Origin: Streptomyces malaysiensis subsp. samsunensis
Lineage (GTDB): Bacteria > Actinomycetota > Actinomycetes > Streptomycetales > Streptomycetaceae
Direction: 5' to 3'
Length of the DNA: 64,000 nucleotides
NCBI RefSeq assembly: GCF_024519315.1
Contig: NZ_JANIIC010000019.1
Coordinates: 62,001-126,000, forward strand
The translations under genes and the position numbers were made by a program. Positions within the stretch are counted from its first letter, which is position 1, and each line of letters begins with the position of its first letter. The notes under the pieces are model-generated. The model was given only the letters and a program-made list of their open reading frames with translations, ran no database searches and was not told the origin of the DNA. Below are positions 44,737 to 54,748 of the stretch, one piece after another.

Positions 44737-45510
44737 CTACGACAACCAGCTCGCCACGAAATACCCCACGCCGTACGGCGCTTCGTCATACCGCAACTCC
44801 CCCTTCAGGCGCGCCCCCTCGCCCGCCCCCGCGAGCACCTGCATCGGCGCGCGTCCTGCCGCCTTGAGCTCGTACGCCAACTCCTCGTCGAGCGCGGCCA
44901 GCGCCCCGGTGTCGGCGGCCGCCAGCGCCCGCGCCATCTCGGCGTCGAACGGGGCCGCCCGCTCGTCGAGATAGCCCGGCGCCTTCAGCGTGCGGCATGC
45001 GGTGCCGTCGCCCATCACCAGCAGCGCGACCCGCTCCGCCCGCCCGGCGAGCTCCCTTCCGACTTCAATACACCGCTCGGCCGCGAGAGGTTCCCCCACA
45101 CCCAGCCCCTCGACGGGCACCGCCGGGTCCCACCCCGCGTGCTCCAGCAGCCAGGCGCCGACCGCAAGCGAGGTCGGCAGGGTGGGCGGCGACGGCGGCA
45201 GCTCGGGCGAGGGTCCCCGCCCCGCGGCATCGCCGCCGCCGGACGTCCCCTCCGCCGTCGGCGCCGCAAGCCGCACATCCAGCTCCACCCCGAAGCCGCG
45301 GAACGATCCTGCCGCGCCCTGCGCATGTTTCCCGCGCCCGGCGCGATCGGCGGGCCCCACCACGATCAGGCAGTCCGGACGCGCCGCCGCGAGGGCGCGG
45401 ACGGCCTCGGAACACGCCGCGCGCAGCCCGTCCAGCTCGGGAGCGGCTCCCGCGGCGACCTCGGGCACCAGCAGCGGCGGACACGAGCAGACGGCGGCGG
45501 CGATCAGCAT
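44737..45510 (-). CDS. Class III extradiol dioxygenase-like (LigB-superfamily) protein
   Basis: The 257-residue protein begins IAAAVCSCPPLLVPEVA and contains CLIVVGPADRAG, VAGRAERVALLVMGDGTACR, and AGYLDERAAPFDAEMARAL-type sequence. It has the overall organisation of LigB-superfamily proteins, but many members of this actinobacterial subgroup lack the metal-binding histidines. Typical ring-cleavage His pairs are not obvious here, so an enzymatic role is doubtful. ATG at 45510 is chosen from the family-like start. It lies 22 bases after the miaB stop on the same strand and is likely cotranscribed with it. Confidence 0.7.
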   Translation of the reverse strand: MLIAAAVCSCPPLLVPEVAAGAAPELDGLRAACSEAVRALAAARPDCLIVVGPADRAGRGKHAQGAAGSFRGFGVELDVRLAAPTAEGTSGGGDAAGRGPSPELPPSPPTLPTSLAVGAWLLEHAGWDPAVPVEGLGVGEPLAAERCIEVGRELAGRAERVALLVMGDGTACRTLKAPGYLDERAAPFDAEMARALAAADTGALAALDEELAYELKAAGRAPMQVLAGAGEGARLKGELRYDEAPYGVGYFVASWLS

Positions 45511-45532
45511 GATCGTGAGCCTAGCCGCGCGT

Positions 45533-47065
45533 TCAGTCGCAGCCGCAGCCCGCGGCGGGCGTAGCCGGCAGCGGCGGCGGGGCACCTACCGTCGGCAGGC
45601 CCAGCAGCACGCCCGCGGGCTGCTTCTCCCCGGGCGCGTTCCGCCGCTCCCAGGCGTCTCCGGCACGGGTGCGCCGCACGCCCCGGGCCGGGCCCTCGGC
45701 CAGCAGATGGTGCGGGGCGGCGTAGGTGATGCCGACGGTGACGACATCACCGGGGCGCACCGGCTCCTCGGGCCGGGCGAAGTGCACCAGGCGGTTGTCG
45801 GGGGCCCGGCCGGACAGCCGCCGCGTGGCGTCGTCCTTACGGCCCTCGCCCTCGGCGACCAGCACCTCCAGCGTCCGGCCGACCTGCTTCTTGTTCTCCT
45901 CCCAGGAGATCTCCTCCTGGAGGGCGACCAGCCGCTCGTAGCGCTCCTGGACGACCTTCTTGGGCACCTGGCCGTCCATCTCGGCGGCGGGTGTCCCGGG
46001 CCGCTTGGAGTACTGGAAGGTGAACGCCTGCGTGAAGCGCGCCTCGCGCACCACGTGCAGCGTCTGCTCGAAGTCCTCCTCCGTCTCCCCGGGGAAGCCG
46101 ACGATGATGTCGGTCGAGATGGCGGCGTCCGGCATCGCGGCGCGCACCTTCTCGATGATGCCCAGGTAGCGCTCCTGCCGGTACGAGCGGCGCATCGCCT
46201 TGAGCACGGTGTCCGAGCCGGACTGAAGCGGCATGTGCAGCTGCGGCATCACGTTCTCCGTCTCGGCCATGGCGGAGATGACGTCGTCGGTGAAGTCGCG
46301 CGGATGCGGTGAGGTGAACCGGACCCGCTCCAGGCCCTCGACCTTCCCGCAGGCGCGCAGCAGCTTGCTGAACGCCTCGCGGTCGCCGATGTCGGAGCCG
46401 TAGGCGTTCACGTTCTGGCCGAGCAGGGTGATCTCGGTGACACCCTCGGCGACCAGGGCCTCCACCTCGGCGAGGATGTCGCCGGGTCGGCGGTCCTTCT
46501 CCTTGCCGCGCAGCGCCGGGACGATGCAGAAGGTGCATGTGTTGTTGCAGCCCACGGAGATGGAGACCCACGCGGCGTACGCGGACTCGCGCCGCGTCGG
46601 AAGGGTGGAGGGGAAGGCTTCCAGGGACTCGGCGATCTCGACCTGGGCTTCCTCCTGGACGCGGGCGCGCTCCAGCAGCACCGGCAGGCTGCCGATGTTG
46701 TGGGTGCCGAAGACCACATCGACCCACGGGGCCTTGTTGACGATGGTGTCGCGGTCCTTCTGGGCCAGACAGCCGCCGACGGCGATCTGCATACCCGGCC
46801 GCCGCGCCTTGATCGGTGCGAGCCGGCCGAGGTTGCCGTACAGCCGGTTGTCGGCGTTCTCCCGCACCGCGCAGGTGTTGAAGACGACGATGTCGGCCTC
46901 GCCCTCATCGGTGCCCTCGGGCGCGCGGACGTAGCCCGCCTCTTCCAGGAGGCCCGAGAGCCGCTCGGAGTCATGGACATTCATCTGGCACCCGTAGGTG
47001 CGGATCTCGTAGCTCTTGGGTGCTTGAACGTCCACTGCCGGGCTCCGGTCGCTGCTGATGGTCAC
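45533..47065 (-). CDS. miaB: tRNA-2-methylthio-N6-dimethylallyladenosine synthase
   Basis: MiaB is a radical-SAM methylthiotransferase that modifies the MiaA product at A37. The 510-residue protein has the N-terminal UPF0004 domain with cysteines in [14 protein letters not shown] and VGGCLAQ. The radical-SAM [15 protein letters not shown] follows near residue 160, and a TRAM domain (about 380-440) reaches to LVEGEGRKD and NRLVHF. A Pro-rich tail ends with a CGCD-type cluster. GTG at 47065 matches the family start; the frame upstream is shadow. The last about 60 residues are a variable extension. Confidence 0.94.
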   Translation of the reverse strand: MTISSDRSPAVDVQAPKSYEIRTYGCQMNVHDSERLSGLLEEAGYVRAPEGTDEGEADIVVFNTCAVRENADNRLYGNLGRLAPIKARRPGMQIAVGGCLAQKDRDTIVNKAPWVDVVFGTHNIGSLPVLLERARVQEEAQVEIAESLEAFPSTLPTRRESAYAAWVSISVGCNNTCTFCIVPALRGKEKDRRPGDILAEVEALVAEGVTEITLLGQNVNAYGSDIGDREAFSKLLRACGKVEGLERVRFTSPHPRDFTDDVISAMAETENVMPQLHMPLQSGSDTVLKAMRRSYRQERYLGIIEKVRAAMPDAAISTDIIVGFPGETEEDFEQTLHVVREARFTQAFTFQYSKRPGTPAAEMDGQVPKKVVQERYERLVALQEEISWEENKKQVGRTLEVLVAEGEGRKDDATRRLSGRAPDNRLVHFARPEEPVRPGDVVTVGITYAAPHHLLAEGPARGVRRTRAGDAWERRNAPGEKQPAGVLLGLPTVGAPPPLPATPAAGCGCD

Positions 47066-47140
47066 CCGACAAGGGTAGGCGCTCACGGAAAGCCTCCCTG
47101 CCCGACGGTGGGCCGGGCGGCCATGGGCACAATGGGTTCC

Positions 47141-47890
47141 ATGACACGGAACAGCTCCCAGGGCAACATGCTCGACAAGGCGGTGGCCATCCTTGGCTGC
47201 TTCCGGCCCGACGGCGGCGCGTTCCGTCTCACAGAACTGTCGGCGCGTACGGGGCTGGCCAAGACCACCGTGTTCCGGCTCTGCGCCGATCTGGTCCGGC
47301 TCGGCCTGCTCGAACGTGACGCCGAGACCTACCGGCTCGGCGGTGCCCTGTTCGAACTGGGCTCGCTCGTGCCGCGCCGGCGCGATCTGCGGGAGGCCGC
47401 GCTGCCGTTCCTCCAGGACCTCTTCGAGGCCACGCACGAAACCGTGCACCTCGGGATGCGCGAGGGCCACGAGGTGGTCTACGTCGAGCGCATCCACGGC
47501 CACGACGCCCTGCGGCTGCCCTCCCGCATCGGCGGCCGACTGCCCCTGACCTGCACCGGCGTCGGCAAGGCGCTCCTGGCGTTCTCGGGCTCCGAGCTGG
47601 TCGAGGAGGTCCTGGCCGCGCCTCTGCCCCGTCTCACCGCCCACTCGATCACCGATCCGGACCGGCTGCGCACGGCCGTCGAACAGGCTCAGGTCGCGGG
47701 GCTGGCCTACGAGGAGGAAGAGGCGGCTCCGGGGGTCAGCTGCATCGCGGCCCCCGTCTTCGACGGACCGACGGCGGTGGCGGCGCTGTCGGTGGCCGTG
47801 CCGCGCGGCCGCTTCCGGCCGGCACAGCTGGCGCCGGCGGTCCGGACCGCGGCCCTGGGCCTGTCGAGGGCCCTGCGCTCCGGCACCTGA
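47141..47890 (+). CDS. IclR-family transcriptional regulator
   Basis: The 249-residue protein has an N-terminal winged helix (about 10-75: [50 protein letters not shown]). The effector domain (about 85-245) has [33 protein letters not shown] and [26 protein letters not shown]. The ATG at 47141 gives the usual short N-terminus; in-frame ATGs at 47123 and 47132 are alternatives, none with a strong ribosome-binding site. It is divergent from miaB with 75 bases between starts. No catabolic gene is adjacent, so the target is unknown. Confidence 0.88.
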   Translation: MTRNSSQGNMLDKAVAILGCFRPDGGAFRLTELSARTGLAKTTVFRLCADLVRLGLLERDAETYRLGGALFELGSLVPRRRDLREAALPFLQDLFEATHETVHLGMREGHEVVYVERIHGHDALRLPSRIGGRLPLTCTGVGKALLAFSGSELVEEVLAAPLPRLTAHSITDPDRLRTAVEQAQVAGLAYEEEEAAPGVSCIAAPVFDGPTAVAALSVAVPRGRFRPAQLAPAVRTAALGLSRALRSGT

Positions 47891-47986
47891 TCGAGCGGCG
47901 CCCACCGGACGGGATCCCGGGCTCTCCTCGCCTCCCGTGGGCCTCGCCCCTCCCCTCCCGGAAGCGGGGCTGGCAGGATCCTCGCC

Positions 47987-48976
47987 ATGGCCGTCACCCT
48001 TCCGCGCCTGGACCGGCGCCGTGCCCTCCAGTCCGCCGCCGCGGGCCTCGTCGCCCTCGGGCTGCTGCTGTGGTGGCTGCTGGCGACGGGCGGCGGCCCC
48101 GCGCCCAGCGGCCGGGTGACGTTCGCGACAGGGGTCTCCACCGGGGTCTACGACACCTACGGCCGGATGCTCGAGCAGGACCTCGCCCGGGATCTCCCCG
48201 ATGTCGATGTGCGGCTGGAACAGTCCAGGGGGTCCCCGGAGAACGTCGAACGGCTGGCCCGGGGCAGGGCCACCTTCGCCATCGCCGCCACCGACGCCGT
48301 CGCCGCCTACCAGGGCGAGGGAGCGGATCAGCTGCGGGCCTGCGCCCGGCTCTACGACGACTACATGCAGCTGGTCGTGCCCAGGGGCTCGTCCGTGCGA
48401 TCGGCCCGCGATCTGAAGCATCTGAGGGTGGGGGTGGGCGACGACGGCTCGGGCGTGCAGCTGATCACCCGGGCGCTGATCAAGGCCGCCGGGCTCGATT
48501 TCGAGCGGGACATCCGGGCGAAGCGGGTCGGCATCGACACCATGCCGAGGCTGCTGCGCCAGGGCAAGCTGGACGCCTTCTTCTGGTCGGGTGGGCTGCC
48601 GACCTCCGCGGTGCGCACCCTGGCCCGCGCCTACCCGATCCGGCTCGTCCAGCTCGGCGACCTCACCGGCCCGCTGCACCGGCAGGGCGGGGTGACGCGC
48701 TACTACCGGGCGGCCACCGTGCCCGCCGACGCGTACGAGGAGATACGCAGGCCGGAGCCGGTCAAGACGATCGCCGTACCGAACCTCCTGGTCACCACGG
48801 ACCGGGTGGACCCCGATCTGGCGGAGGGCGTCACCCGCACGGTGATAGAGAACCGGGACCGCATCGGGGCGACGGTGCACGCCGCCCAGAAGGTGGACCT
48901 GCGCACCGCCGTCTTCACCGATCCGCTCGCCCTCCACCAGGGCGCGGCGCGCTACTACCGCTCGGTCAAGCCGTAG
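47987..48976 (+). CDS. TAXI-family (TRAP-associated) extracytoplasmic solute-binding protein
   Basis: The 329-residue protein has an N-terminal twin-Arg-containing anchor or signal ([27 protein letters not shown]), followed by a TAXI periplasmic-binding fold. Family features are [39 protein letters not shown] and [31 protein letters not shown] proteins normally feed TRAP transporters, but no TRAP membrane subunits are present. Similar orphan proteins in Streptomyces lie next to the GluK/GluR two-component pair and might act as sensor partners; that is inference. The ATG at 47987 has AGGA nine bases upstream. Confidence 0.82.
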   Translation: MAVTLPRLDRRRALQSAAAGLVALGLLLWWLLATGGGPAPSGRVTFATGVSTGVYDTYGRMLEQDLARDLPDVDVRLEQSRGSPENVERLARGRATFAIAATDAVAAYQGEGADQLRACARLYDDYMQLVVPRGSSVRSARDLKHLRVGVGDDGSGVQLITRALIKAAGLDFERDIRAKRVGIDTMPRLLRQGKLDAFFWSGGLPTSAVRTLARAYPIRLVQLGDLTGPLHRQGGVTRYYRAATVPADAYEEIRRPEPVKTIAVPNLLVTTDRVDPDLAEGVTRTVIENRDRIGATVHAAQKVDLRTAVFTDPLALHQGAARYYRSVKP

Positions 48977-49056
48977 CCCGGCAACGCCGCCGTCTCGATC
49001 CAGCCGACCGGCGGAACCCGCGTCCGGCAGGGACCCACGTCCGGCAGGATCTTCAC

Positions 49057-49659
49057 ATGACAGCGAAGAACCGCAGGCGGTGGAACCACAACATCCACTA
49101 CCACCCCCGCATCCTCCGCGCGGTCCCCGACGGCGCCCGGCGCGCCCTCGACGTCGGCTGCGGCGAGGGCATGCTCGCCCGCGCGCTCCGGCGGACCGTG
49201 CCGCATGTCACCGCCATCGACCTCGACGCGCCCAGCCTCGATCAGGGGCGCGCGTACCAGGACGATATCGACTACGTCCTCGGCGATTTCCTCAGCCACC
49301 CGTTCGAACCCGCCTCGTTCGACGTCATCGCCTCGGTGGCCGCCCTGCACCACATGGACGCCACGACCGGCCTGACGCGCATGCGCGAACTGTTGCGGCC
49401 CGGCGGCGTCCTGGCCGTCGTCGGCGTCGCCCGCGACACCCTGCCCAAGGACCTGCCGCGCGTCCTTGCCGCCGTGGCCGTCGGTAAGGCCCATCGCGCC
49501 GTGAGGGGATACTGGGAGCACCCGTCCCCCATCGTGTGGCCGCCGCCGGTGACCTATCCGGAGATGCGGGCGCTGGCCGCCGGACTGCTGCCGGGCTCGC
49601 GGTACCGCCGTCACCTCCTGTGGCGCTACAGCGTCGTCTGGCACAAGCCGCGGGACTGA
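49057..49659 (+). CDS. Class I SAM-dependent methyltransferase
   Basis: This 200-residue Rossmann-fold methyltransferase has motif [18 protein letters not shown] near residue 30, followed by [27 protein letters not shown] and [15 protein letters not shown] (ELLRPGG). The C-terminal region [34 protein letters not shown] is typical of a ubiquinone/cypemycin-like group, and the substrate is unknown. The ATG at 49057 has AGGAT seven bases upstream. It is located between the TAXI gene and the gluK 3' end, from which it is convergent. Confidence 0.85.
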   Translation: MTAKNRRRWNHNIHYHPRILRAVPDGARRALDVGCGEGMLARALRRTVPHVTAIDLDAPSLDQGRAYQDDIDYVLGDFLSHPFEPASFDVIASVAALHHMDATTGLTRMRELLRPGGVLAVVGVARDTLPKDLPRVLAAVAVGKAHRAVRGYWEHPSPIVWPPPVTYPEMRALAAGLLPGSRYRRHLLWRYSVVWHKPRD

Positions 49660-49671
49660 GCGGCCCGCTCA

Positions 49672-49783
49672 CGCCCTTACCGCGACCGCCCGCGCCTTTA
49701 CGGCGCGCGATCGCACCCTTACGGCACCCCCATCGCACCCTTACGGCGCTCCTCACGCCCTTACGGCCTTCACGCCCTTACGG
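49672..49783. repeat. Six-copy repeat CGCCCTTACGG at about 21-base spacing
   Basis: Copies or one-to-two-base variants begin at 49672, 49693, 49714, 49736, 49756 and 49773. Spacings are 21, 21, 22, 20 and 17 bases. The last copy lies inside the gluK coding end, directly beside its stop codon. The remainder fills the convergent gap after the methyltransferase gene. Confidence 0.75.
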
Positions 49784-51206
49784 TCTTCACCTTCTCACCG
49801 GGCCCGGTCCTCGGGACGGTGATGGTCACACACAGGCCGCGGGGCTCGTTGGGGGCGTAGTGGATCGTGCCGCCGCCCGCCGCGAGCAGGGCGCGGGTGA
49901 TGGACAGGCCCAGACCCGAACCCGAGATGTTCTGGTGGCGGCTGCTGCGCCAGAAGCGGTCGCCGATGCGGGCGAGTTCCTCCTCGGTGAGGCCCGGCCC
50001 GCCGTCGGAGACGACGATCGCGACGCTGTCGCCCTCCGTCCGCGCCGAGACCTCCACATGCGCGCCCTCCGGCGTGAACTTCAGGGCGTTGTCGACCACG
50101 GCGTCCAGCGCGCTGGAGAGGGCCACCGGGTCGGCCCAGCCGGTGATGGCCGCCGGGCCGGTGTAGGCGAGCCCGACCTCCTCCCGTTCGGCCACCAGCA
50201 GCCAGGCGTCCACCCGGTCGGTCGCCAGCTCCGCGATATCGGTGAGCCGCAGATCCGCGGCGGAGTGCTCGGCCAGGGCGAGGTCGAGCAGATCGTCCAG
50301 GACGCTGGCCAGGCGCTTGCCCTCCGCGCGCACCGAGGCGATCTCCTCATGGCCGTCCGGCAGTTCCAGCGCCAGCAGCTCGATGCGCAGCAGCAGCGCG
50401 GAGAGCGGATTGCGCAGCTGGTGGGAGGCGTCGGCGACGAACGCCCGCTGCTGCTCGAGGACTTGTTCGACGTTGTCGGCCATCTCGTTGAACGAGCGGG
50501 CCAGCCGCCGCAGCTCCGGGGGCCCGGAGGCGGCCGCGACGCGTGACTGCATCTGCCCGGTGGCGATGTCATGGGTCGCGCCGTCCAGGACGCGCACCGG
50601 CCGCAGCACCCATCCGGTGAGCCGGACGGCGGCCCCCACGGCCAGCAGCATCGCGGCGGCTTCGCCCGCGCCGATGACGAGCCAGCCGTGCAGGATGCGC
50701 GACCGCATCTGGCCGGTGGGCGAGTCGGTGACGACGACGGCCACCACGTCCCCGTCGCGGACGACGGGAGAGGCCACGGTGAGCCTGCCCCGCTGCCAGG
50801 GCCACACCTGGGGCGGATCGTGGCTGCGGCGCCCGGCGAGGGCCTCGTCGAACGCCTGGGAGCTCTCGCCCGTGTCCGGCAGCCGCCAGCCGCCTGGTGC
50901 CTCGGCCATGGGCGGTGCGTCCCGCTCCCGGTAGAAGACCCCGGCCCGGATGCCGTACAGCTCGTGGTAGCGCTTGAGCTCGGCGCGCAGGGTGTCCAGC
51001 CGCTCGCCCCCCTCCGGGCCTGCCGACCCCGTCGGCCCGGCGCTGACGAACTGGGCGAGCGCGGCGAAGCGCGCGGTGTCGTCGATCCGGTCGACGACCA
51101 CTCGCTGCTGTTCGCGGGCGGCCAGGCTCCCGGCGAGCGGGAAGCCGAGCGCGAGCAGCACGCCCGCCATGAGGACGATGAGAAGCGGGAGCAGCCGGGT
51201 GCGCAC
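49770..51206 (-). CDS. gluK: Sensor histidine kinase, GluK-like
   Basis: The 478-residue membrane kinase has TM1 (LLPLLIVLMAGVLLALGFPLAGSLA), an extracellular sensing region (about 32-165), and TM2 (GWLVIGAGEAAAMLLAVGAAVRL). HAMP, HisKA with the phosphorylated His in FVADASHQLRNPLSALLLR, and an HATPase domain with DNALKFTPEG and GSGLGLSITRALLAAGG follow. The gene lies 18 bases downstream of the response regulator. The pair is next to gluABCD, as S. coelicolor GluK/GluR, which respond to glutamate and control gluABCD. The GTG start is at 51206. The C-terminus runs into the 49672 repeat array. Confidence 0.85.
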   Translation of the reverse strand: MRTRLLPLLIVLMAGVLLALGFPLAGSLAAREQQRVVVDRIDDTARFAALAQFVSAGPTGSAGPEGGERLDTLRAELKRYHELYGIRAGVFYRERDAPPMAEAPGGWRLPDTGESSQAFDEALAGRRSHDPPQVWPWQRGRLTVASPVVRDGDVVAVVVTDSPTGQMRSRILHGWLVIGAGEAAAMLLAVGAAVRLTGWVLRPVRVLDGATHDIATGQMQSRVAAASGPPELRRLARSFNEMADNVEQVLEQQRAFVADASHQLRNPLSALLLRIELLALELPDGHEEIASVRAEGKRLASVLDDLLDLALAEHSAADLRLTDIAELATDRVDAWLLVAEREEVGLAYTGPAAITGWADPVALSSALDAVVDNALKFTPEGAHVEVSARTEGDSVAIVVSDGGPGLTEEELARIGDRFWRSSRHQNISGSGLGLSITRALLAAGGGTIHYAPNEPRGLCVTITVPRTGPGEKVKTVRA

Positions 51207-51224
51207 CGAGGGAGCCCCGGTCGC

Positions 51225-51950
51225 TCAGCGGGCCGGTGCGACGAGGCGGTAGCCCACCCCGCGCACCGTCTCGATCAGGGCGGGCATCCGCAGCTTGGAG
51301 CGCAGGGAGGCGATATGGACCTCCAGGGTGCGCCCCGTACCCTCCCAACTGGTGCGCCAGACCTCGCTGATGATCTGCTCCCGGCGGAAGACCACACCGG
51401 GGCGCTGGGCGAGCAGGGCGAGCAGATCGAACTCCTTACGGGTGAGCGAGACGGTCGTGCCGTTGACGGAGACCTGGCGGGTGGGCAGTTCGATGGTCAC
51501 CGGGCCGAGCCGCAGCGGCGGATGGGGGCCGTCCGGGCCCTCCTCGGCGCCATGGCCCGGGTCGTGCGCGGCGGTGCGGCGGCTGACGGCGTGGATGCGG
51601 GCGAGCAGCTCCATGGTGTCGTACGGCTTGACCACATAGTCGTCGGCGCCGAGGTTGAGCCCATGTATGCGCGAGCGCACATCCGCCCGCGCCGTCACCA
51701 TGATCACGGGCGTGGCGGTGCGCTTGCGGATCTTGCCGCACACCTCGAATCCGTCCTGGTCGGGCAGGCCGAGGTCGAGGAGCACCACGCCGAAGGGGGC
51801 GCCGGAGTCGGGCAGCAGCGCTTGCAGCGCCTCCTCGCCGCTGCGGGCGTGGGTGACCTCGAATCCGTGCCGGGAGAGCATGGCGGACAGGGCCGCGGCG
51901 ACGTGGTTGTCGTCCTCGACGAGCAGCAGTCTCACCGGCCCCTCCGCCAC
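51225..51950 (-). CDS. gluR: OmpR-family response regulator, GluR-like
   Basis: The 241-residue regulator has a receiver domain (phospho-acceptor Asp in VVLLDLGLPDQDG; acidic pocket VEDD; Thr in VTARAD; Lys in VVKPYD) and a winged-helix DNA-binding domain (VSLTRKEFDLLALLAQRPGVVFRREQIISEVW). It is divergent from gluA with 291 bases between, and gluK follows after 18 bases. The GTG at 51950 gives the annotated start; GTG at 51935 is an alternative with GGAGGGG upstream. It should activate glutamate uptake genes when phosphorylated by GluK. Confidence 0.85.
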   Translation of the reverse strand: MAEGPVRLLLVEDDNHVAAALSAMLSRHGFEVTHARSGEEALQALLPDSGAPFGVVLLDLGLPDQDGFEVCGKIRKRTATPVIMVTARADVRSRIHGLNLGADDYVVKPYDTMELLARIHAVSRRTAAHDPGHGAEEGPDGPHPPLRLGPVTIELPTRQVSVNGTTVSLTRKEFDLLALLAQRPGVVFRREQIISEVWRTSWEGTGRTLEVHIASLRSKLRMPALIETVRGVGYRLVAPAR

Positions 51951-52241
51951 CTTCCCGTCTCAAGGGGGACGCGCCCCGTACGCGTCCCCGTCACCATGGC
52001 TTCGAATGCGGCCATGAACATGGCCACAGGGCATCCACCCCGATCGACGGGCAGCCGTCAAGACGCATTCGGTCACACACTGGTTTCCGTTATGCAGCCG
52101 GTACGGCGAGCATCGTCCCGTTCACGCAGAGTGTCACGTCGCGGCCATATCGTTATCCTCAATTTCAGCTCAGATGTAATGACGCTGGTCGTGGGCGCTT
52201 ATTAGTGTCCTCCCAACCGAGGAGGACGGAGCGAGACGCCG
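51951..52241. other. gluR-gluA divergent regulatory region
   Basis: No gene. The stretch 52130-52205 is A/T-rich for this genome and includes GTAATGACG and CTTATTAGTG close to gluA, suitable for its promoter. This is where GluR is expected to bind. I could not identify a repeated GluR-type site. Confidence 0.45.
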
Positions 52242-53018
52242 ATGAGCGAAGTATCGGTGACCAAGGACGCCGCACCGGTGGCGAACGCGTTGGTTGCGTT
52301 GTCAGGAGTCAACAAGCACTTCGGCGCGCTGCATGTGCTCCAGGACATCGACCTGACCATCAGCCGCGGCGAAGTGGTCGTCGTCATCGGGCCGTCCGGG
52401 TCCGGGAAGTCGACGCTGTGCCGCACGGTCAACCGGCTGGAGACGATCGACTCCGGGTCCATCACGATCGACGGCAAGCCGCTGCCCCAGGAGGGCAGGG
52501 AGCTCGCCAGGCTGCGCGCCGATGTCGGCATGGTCTTCCAGTCCTTCAACCTCTTCGCGCACAAGACGGTGCTCGAGAACGTGATGCTGGGCCAGCTCAA
52601 GGTCCGTAAGACGGACAAGAAGACCGCCGAGGAGAAGGCCCGCACGCTGCTCGACCGGGTGGGCGTCGGAGCCCAGGCGGACAAGTACCCCGCCCAGCTG
52701 TCCGGCGGCCAGCAGCAGCGTGTGGCGATCGCCCGCGCCCTGGCCATGGACCCGAAGGTGATGCTCTTCGACGAGCCGACCTCGGCGCTGGACCCGGAGA
52801 TGATCAACGAGGTGCTGGAGGTCATGCAGCAGCTCGCCCGGGACGGCATGACGATGGTCGTCGTCACCCATGAGATGGGCTTCGCCCGCTCCGCCGCGAA
52901 CCGGGTGGTCTTCATGGCCGACGGCCGGATCGTCGAAGAGGCCGAGCCGGAGCAGTTCTTCAACAACCCCCGCAGCGACCGGGCCAAGGACTTCCTGTCG
53001 AAGATCCTGCACCACTGA
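52242..53018 (+). CDS. gluA: Glutamate ABC transporter ATP-binding protein
   Basis: This polar-amino-acid-type ABC ATPase of 258 residues has Walker [14 protein letters not shown]-loop [18 protein letters not shown], signature [16 protein letters not shown], Walker [15 protein letters not shown] and switch VTHEMGFA. The start at ATG 52242 follows a GGAG at about ten bases; a stronger GAGGAGGA lies further up. It begins the gluABCD operon. A 14-base palindrome (CCGAGCCGGCTCGG, 53020-53033) follows its stop and may attenuate or stabilise the message before gluB. Confidence 0.93.
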   Translation: MSEVSVTKDAAPVANALVALSGVNKHFGALHVLQDIDLTISRGEVVVVIGPSGSGKSTLCRTVNRLETIDSGSITIDGKPLPQEGRELARLRADVGMVFQSFNLFAHKTVLENVMLGQLKVRKTDKKTAEEKARTLLDRVGVGAQADKYPAQLSGGQQQRVAIARALAMDPKVMLFDEPTSALDPEMINEVLEVMQQLARDGMTMVVVTHEMGFARSAANRVVFMADGRIVEEAEPEQFFNNPRSDRAKDFLSKILHH

Positions 53019-53099
53019 GCCGAGCCGGCTCGGGCCGACCGCCGGCACGTTCGCCACTGCGTATCTGAAGCACGTACTGAACACAGAGGGATGGGCACC

Positions 53100-54011
53100 A
53101 TGAGGATTCGTAAGACGGCCGCGGCGGCCACGGTGGTTCTCGCGCTGGCCGCGACGGCGACAGCCTGTGGCGGCGAGAAGGGCAACGCCGGGGACAAGCC
53201 GAAGGGCGGAGACGTCTTCACCGGCGACTACACGGTCGCGAAGGACGTGAAGATCGACTCGCCGACCCTGAAGGCGGCGCAGCAGCGCGGCAAGATCGTC
53301 ATCGGCGCCAAGGCCGACCAGCCCTTCCTCGGGTTCCAGGACACCGAGGGCAAGCGCTCCGGCTTCGACATCGAGATCGCCAAGATGGTCGCCGCCGACC
53401 TCGGCTTCTCCGCGGACAAGATCACCTTCAAGACGGTGGACTCCAACGTCCGCGAGACCTCCATCTCCAAGGGCCAGGTCGACTACTACGTCGGCACCTA
53501 CACCATCAACGACGAGCGCAAGAAGCAGGTCGGCTTCGCGGGCCCGTACTACCAGGCCGGTGCTGACCTGCTGGTCCGTATGGAGGACAAGGGCAAGATC
53601 ACCGGCCCGGACAGCATCAAGGGCAAGAAGGTCTGCTCGATCGTCGGCTCCACCCCGCTCCAGGAGATCAAGAAGCCGAAGTACGGCGCCAAGACCACCG
53701 AGCTGAGCAAGTACTCGCTCTGCGTCAAGCAGCTGCTCGACGGCCAGGTCGACGCGGTCACCACCGACGACGCGATCCTCAAGGGCTACGCCGCCCAGCG
53801 CTCCAGCAAGCTCCACGTGGTCGGCAAGCCGTTCACCGAGGAGCCGTACGGCATCGGCATGAACAAGAACGACAAGGCGCTCCGCGACGCGATCACCGAC
53901 TCGCTCGAGAAGCACATCAAGAACGGCGACTACAAGAAGGCGTACGAAGGCACGCTCGGCAAGTCCGGCTCCTCCTACGTCGCGCCGAAGACCCCCCTGC
54001 CCCGCTACTGA
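53100..54011 (+). CDS. gluB: Glutamate-binding lipoprotein
   Basis: The 303-residue extracytoplasmic solute-binding protein has a signal and lipobox (RKTAAAATVVLALAATATACGG; Cys of TATACG as the lipidated residue). Family motifs are GFDIEIAKMVAADLGF, SDKITFKTVDSNVRE-type sequence and YVGTYTINDERKKQVGFAGPYY. ATG at 53100 has AGAGGGA about eight bases upstream; the ATG at 53091 directly abuts that site. It is the second gene of gluABCD, 81 bases after gluA. Binding of glutamate rather than glutamine is inferred from context. Confidence 0.92.
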   Translation: MRIRKTAAAATVVLALAATATACGGEKGNAGDKPKGGDVFTGDYTVAKDVKIDSPTLKAAQQRGKIVIGAKADQPFLGFQDTEGKRSGFDIEIAKMVAADLGFSADKITFKTVDSNVRETSISKGQVDYYVGTYTINDERKKQVGFAGPYYQAGADLLVRMEDKGKITGPDSIKGKKVCSIVGSTPLQEIKKPKYGAKTTELSKYSLCVKQLLDGQVDAVTTDDAILKGYAAQRSSKLHVVGKPFTEEPYGIGMNKNDKALRDAITDSLEKHIKNGDYKKAYEGTLGKSGSSYVAPKTPLPRY

Positions 54012-54100
54012 GCAGGGCCGCCCGTCCGCCCGTTCGCCTGTTCACCTCGAAGCCGGTGCGCTCCGCACGCCGCTGACCTGACCGCAACCGCGGAGAATCG

Positions 54101-54748
54101 ATGAACGTACTCCTCGATCATTTGCCCCAGTTCCGGGAGGGGTTCCTGGGAACCCTCTCCATCACGGCGGCCAGCGCGGCGCTGGCCCTCGTGCTGGGGG
54201 TCGTCATAGCCGGCTTCCGGGTGTCGCCCATACCGCCGCTGCGGGCATTCGGGACGGCCTGGGTCACCCTGCTGCGCAACACCCCGCTGACCCTGCTGTT
54301 CCTGATCGCGTTCTTCGTGGTCCCGCAGATCTTCTTCCCGGGGACGAGCCCCTTCGTCCTCGCCATGGGGGCGCTGGGCTGCTACACGTCGTCCTTCGTC
54401 TGCGAGGCCGTGCGGTCCGGTATCAACACCGTGCCGCTCGGCCAGGCGGAGGCGGCCCGCAGCCTGGGGATGACCTTCTTCCAGACCCTCCGGCTGATAG
54501 TCCTCCCCCAGGCCACCCGGTCCGTGATTCCCCCCATGAGCAGCATCTTCATCGCGCTCACCAAGAACTCGGCCATCGCCGGGGCGTTCAGCAACACCGA
54601 ACTGTTCAATGTCTCGAAGCTGCTGAGTGACAAGGGCTTCGCGATCGGCTGGATCTTCCTGTGGATCGCGCTGTGCTACCTGGTCATCACCTTCGCCATC
54701 AGCGGTCTCTTCCGGCTGCTGGAGAATCGCCTGGAGGTCGCCCGATGA
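54101..54748 (+). CDS. gluC: Glutamate ABC transporter permease
   Basis: The 215-residue inner-membrane permease has about five hydrophobic helices. The EAA loop is QAEAARSLGMTFFQTLRLIVLPQATRSVIPP, the site that contacts the ATPase. GGAG precedes the ATG. It overlaps gluD by the ATGA motif (gluC stop inside gluD start), so translational coupling is expected. Confidence 0.92.
   Translation: MNVLLDHLPQFREGFLGTLSITAASAALALVLGVVIAGFRVSPIPPLRAFGTAWVTLLRNTPLTLLFLIAFFVVPQIFFPGTSPFVLAMGALGCYTSSFVCEAVRSGINTVPLGQAEAARSLGMTFFQTLRLIVLPQATRSVIPPMSSIFIALTKNSAIAGAFSNTELFNVSKLLSDKGFAIGWIFLWIALCYLVITFAISGLFRLLENRLEVAR

Noticed and set aside
45533-48937. Very long minus-strand frame (1134 codons) containing miaB
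   Set aside because: Only the part from GTG 47065 matches MiaB; the upstream extension overlaps the IclR and TAXI genes in the opposite strand and has shadow-type composition.
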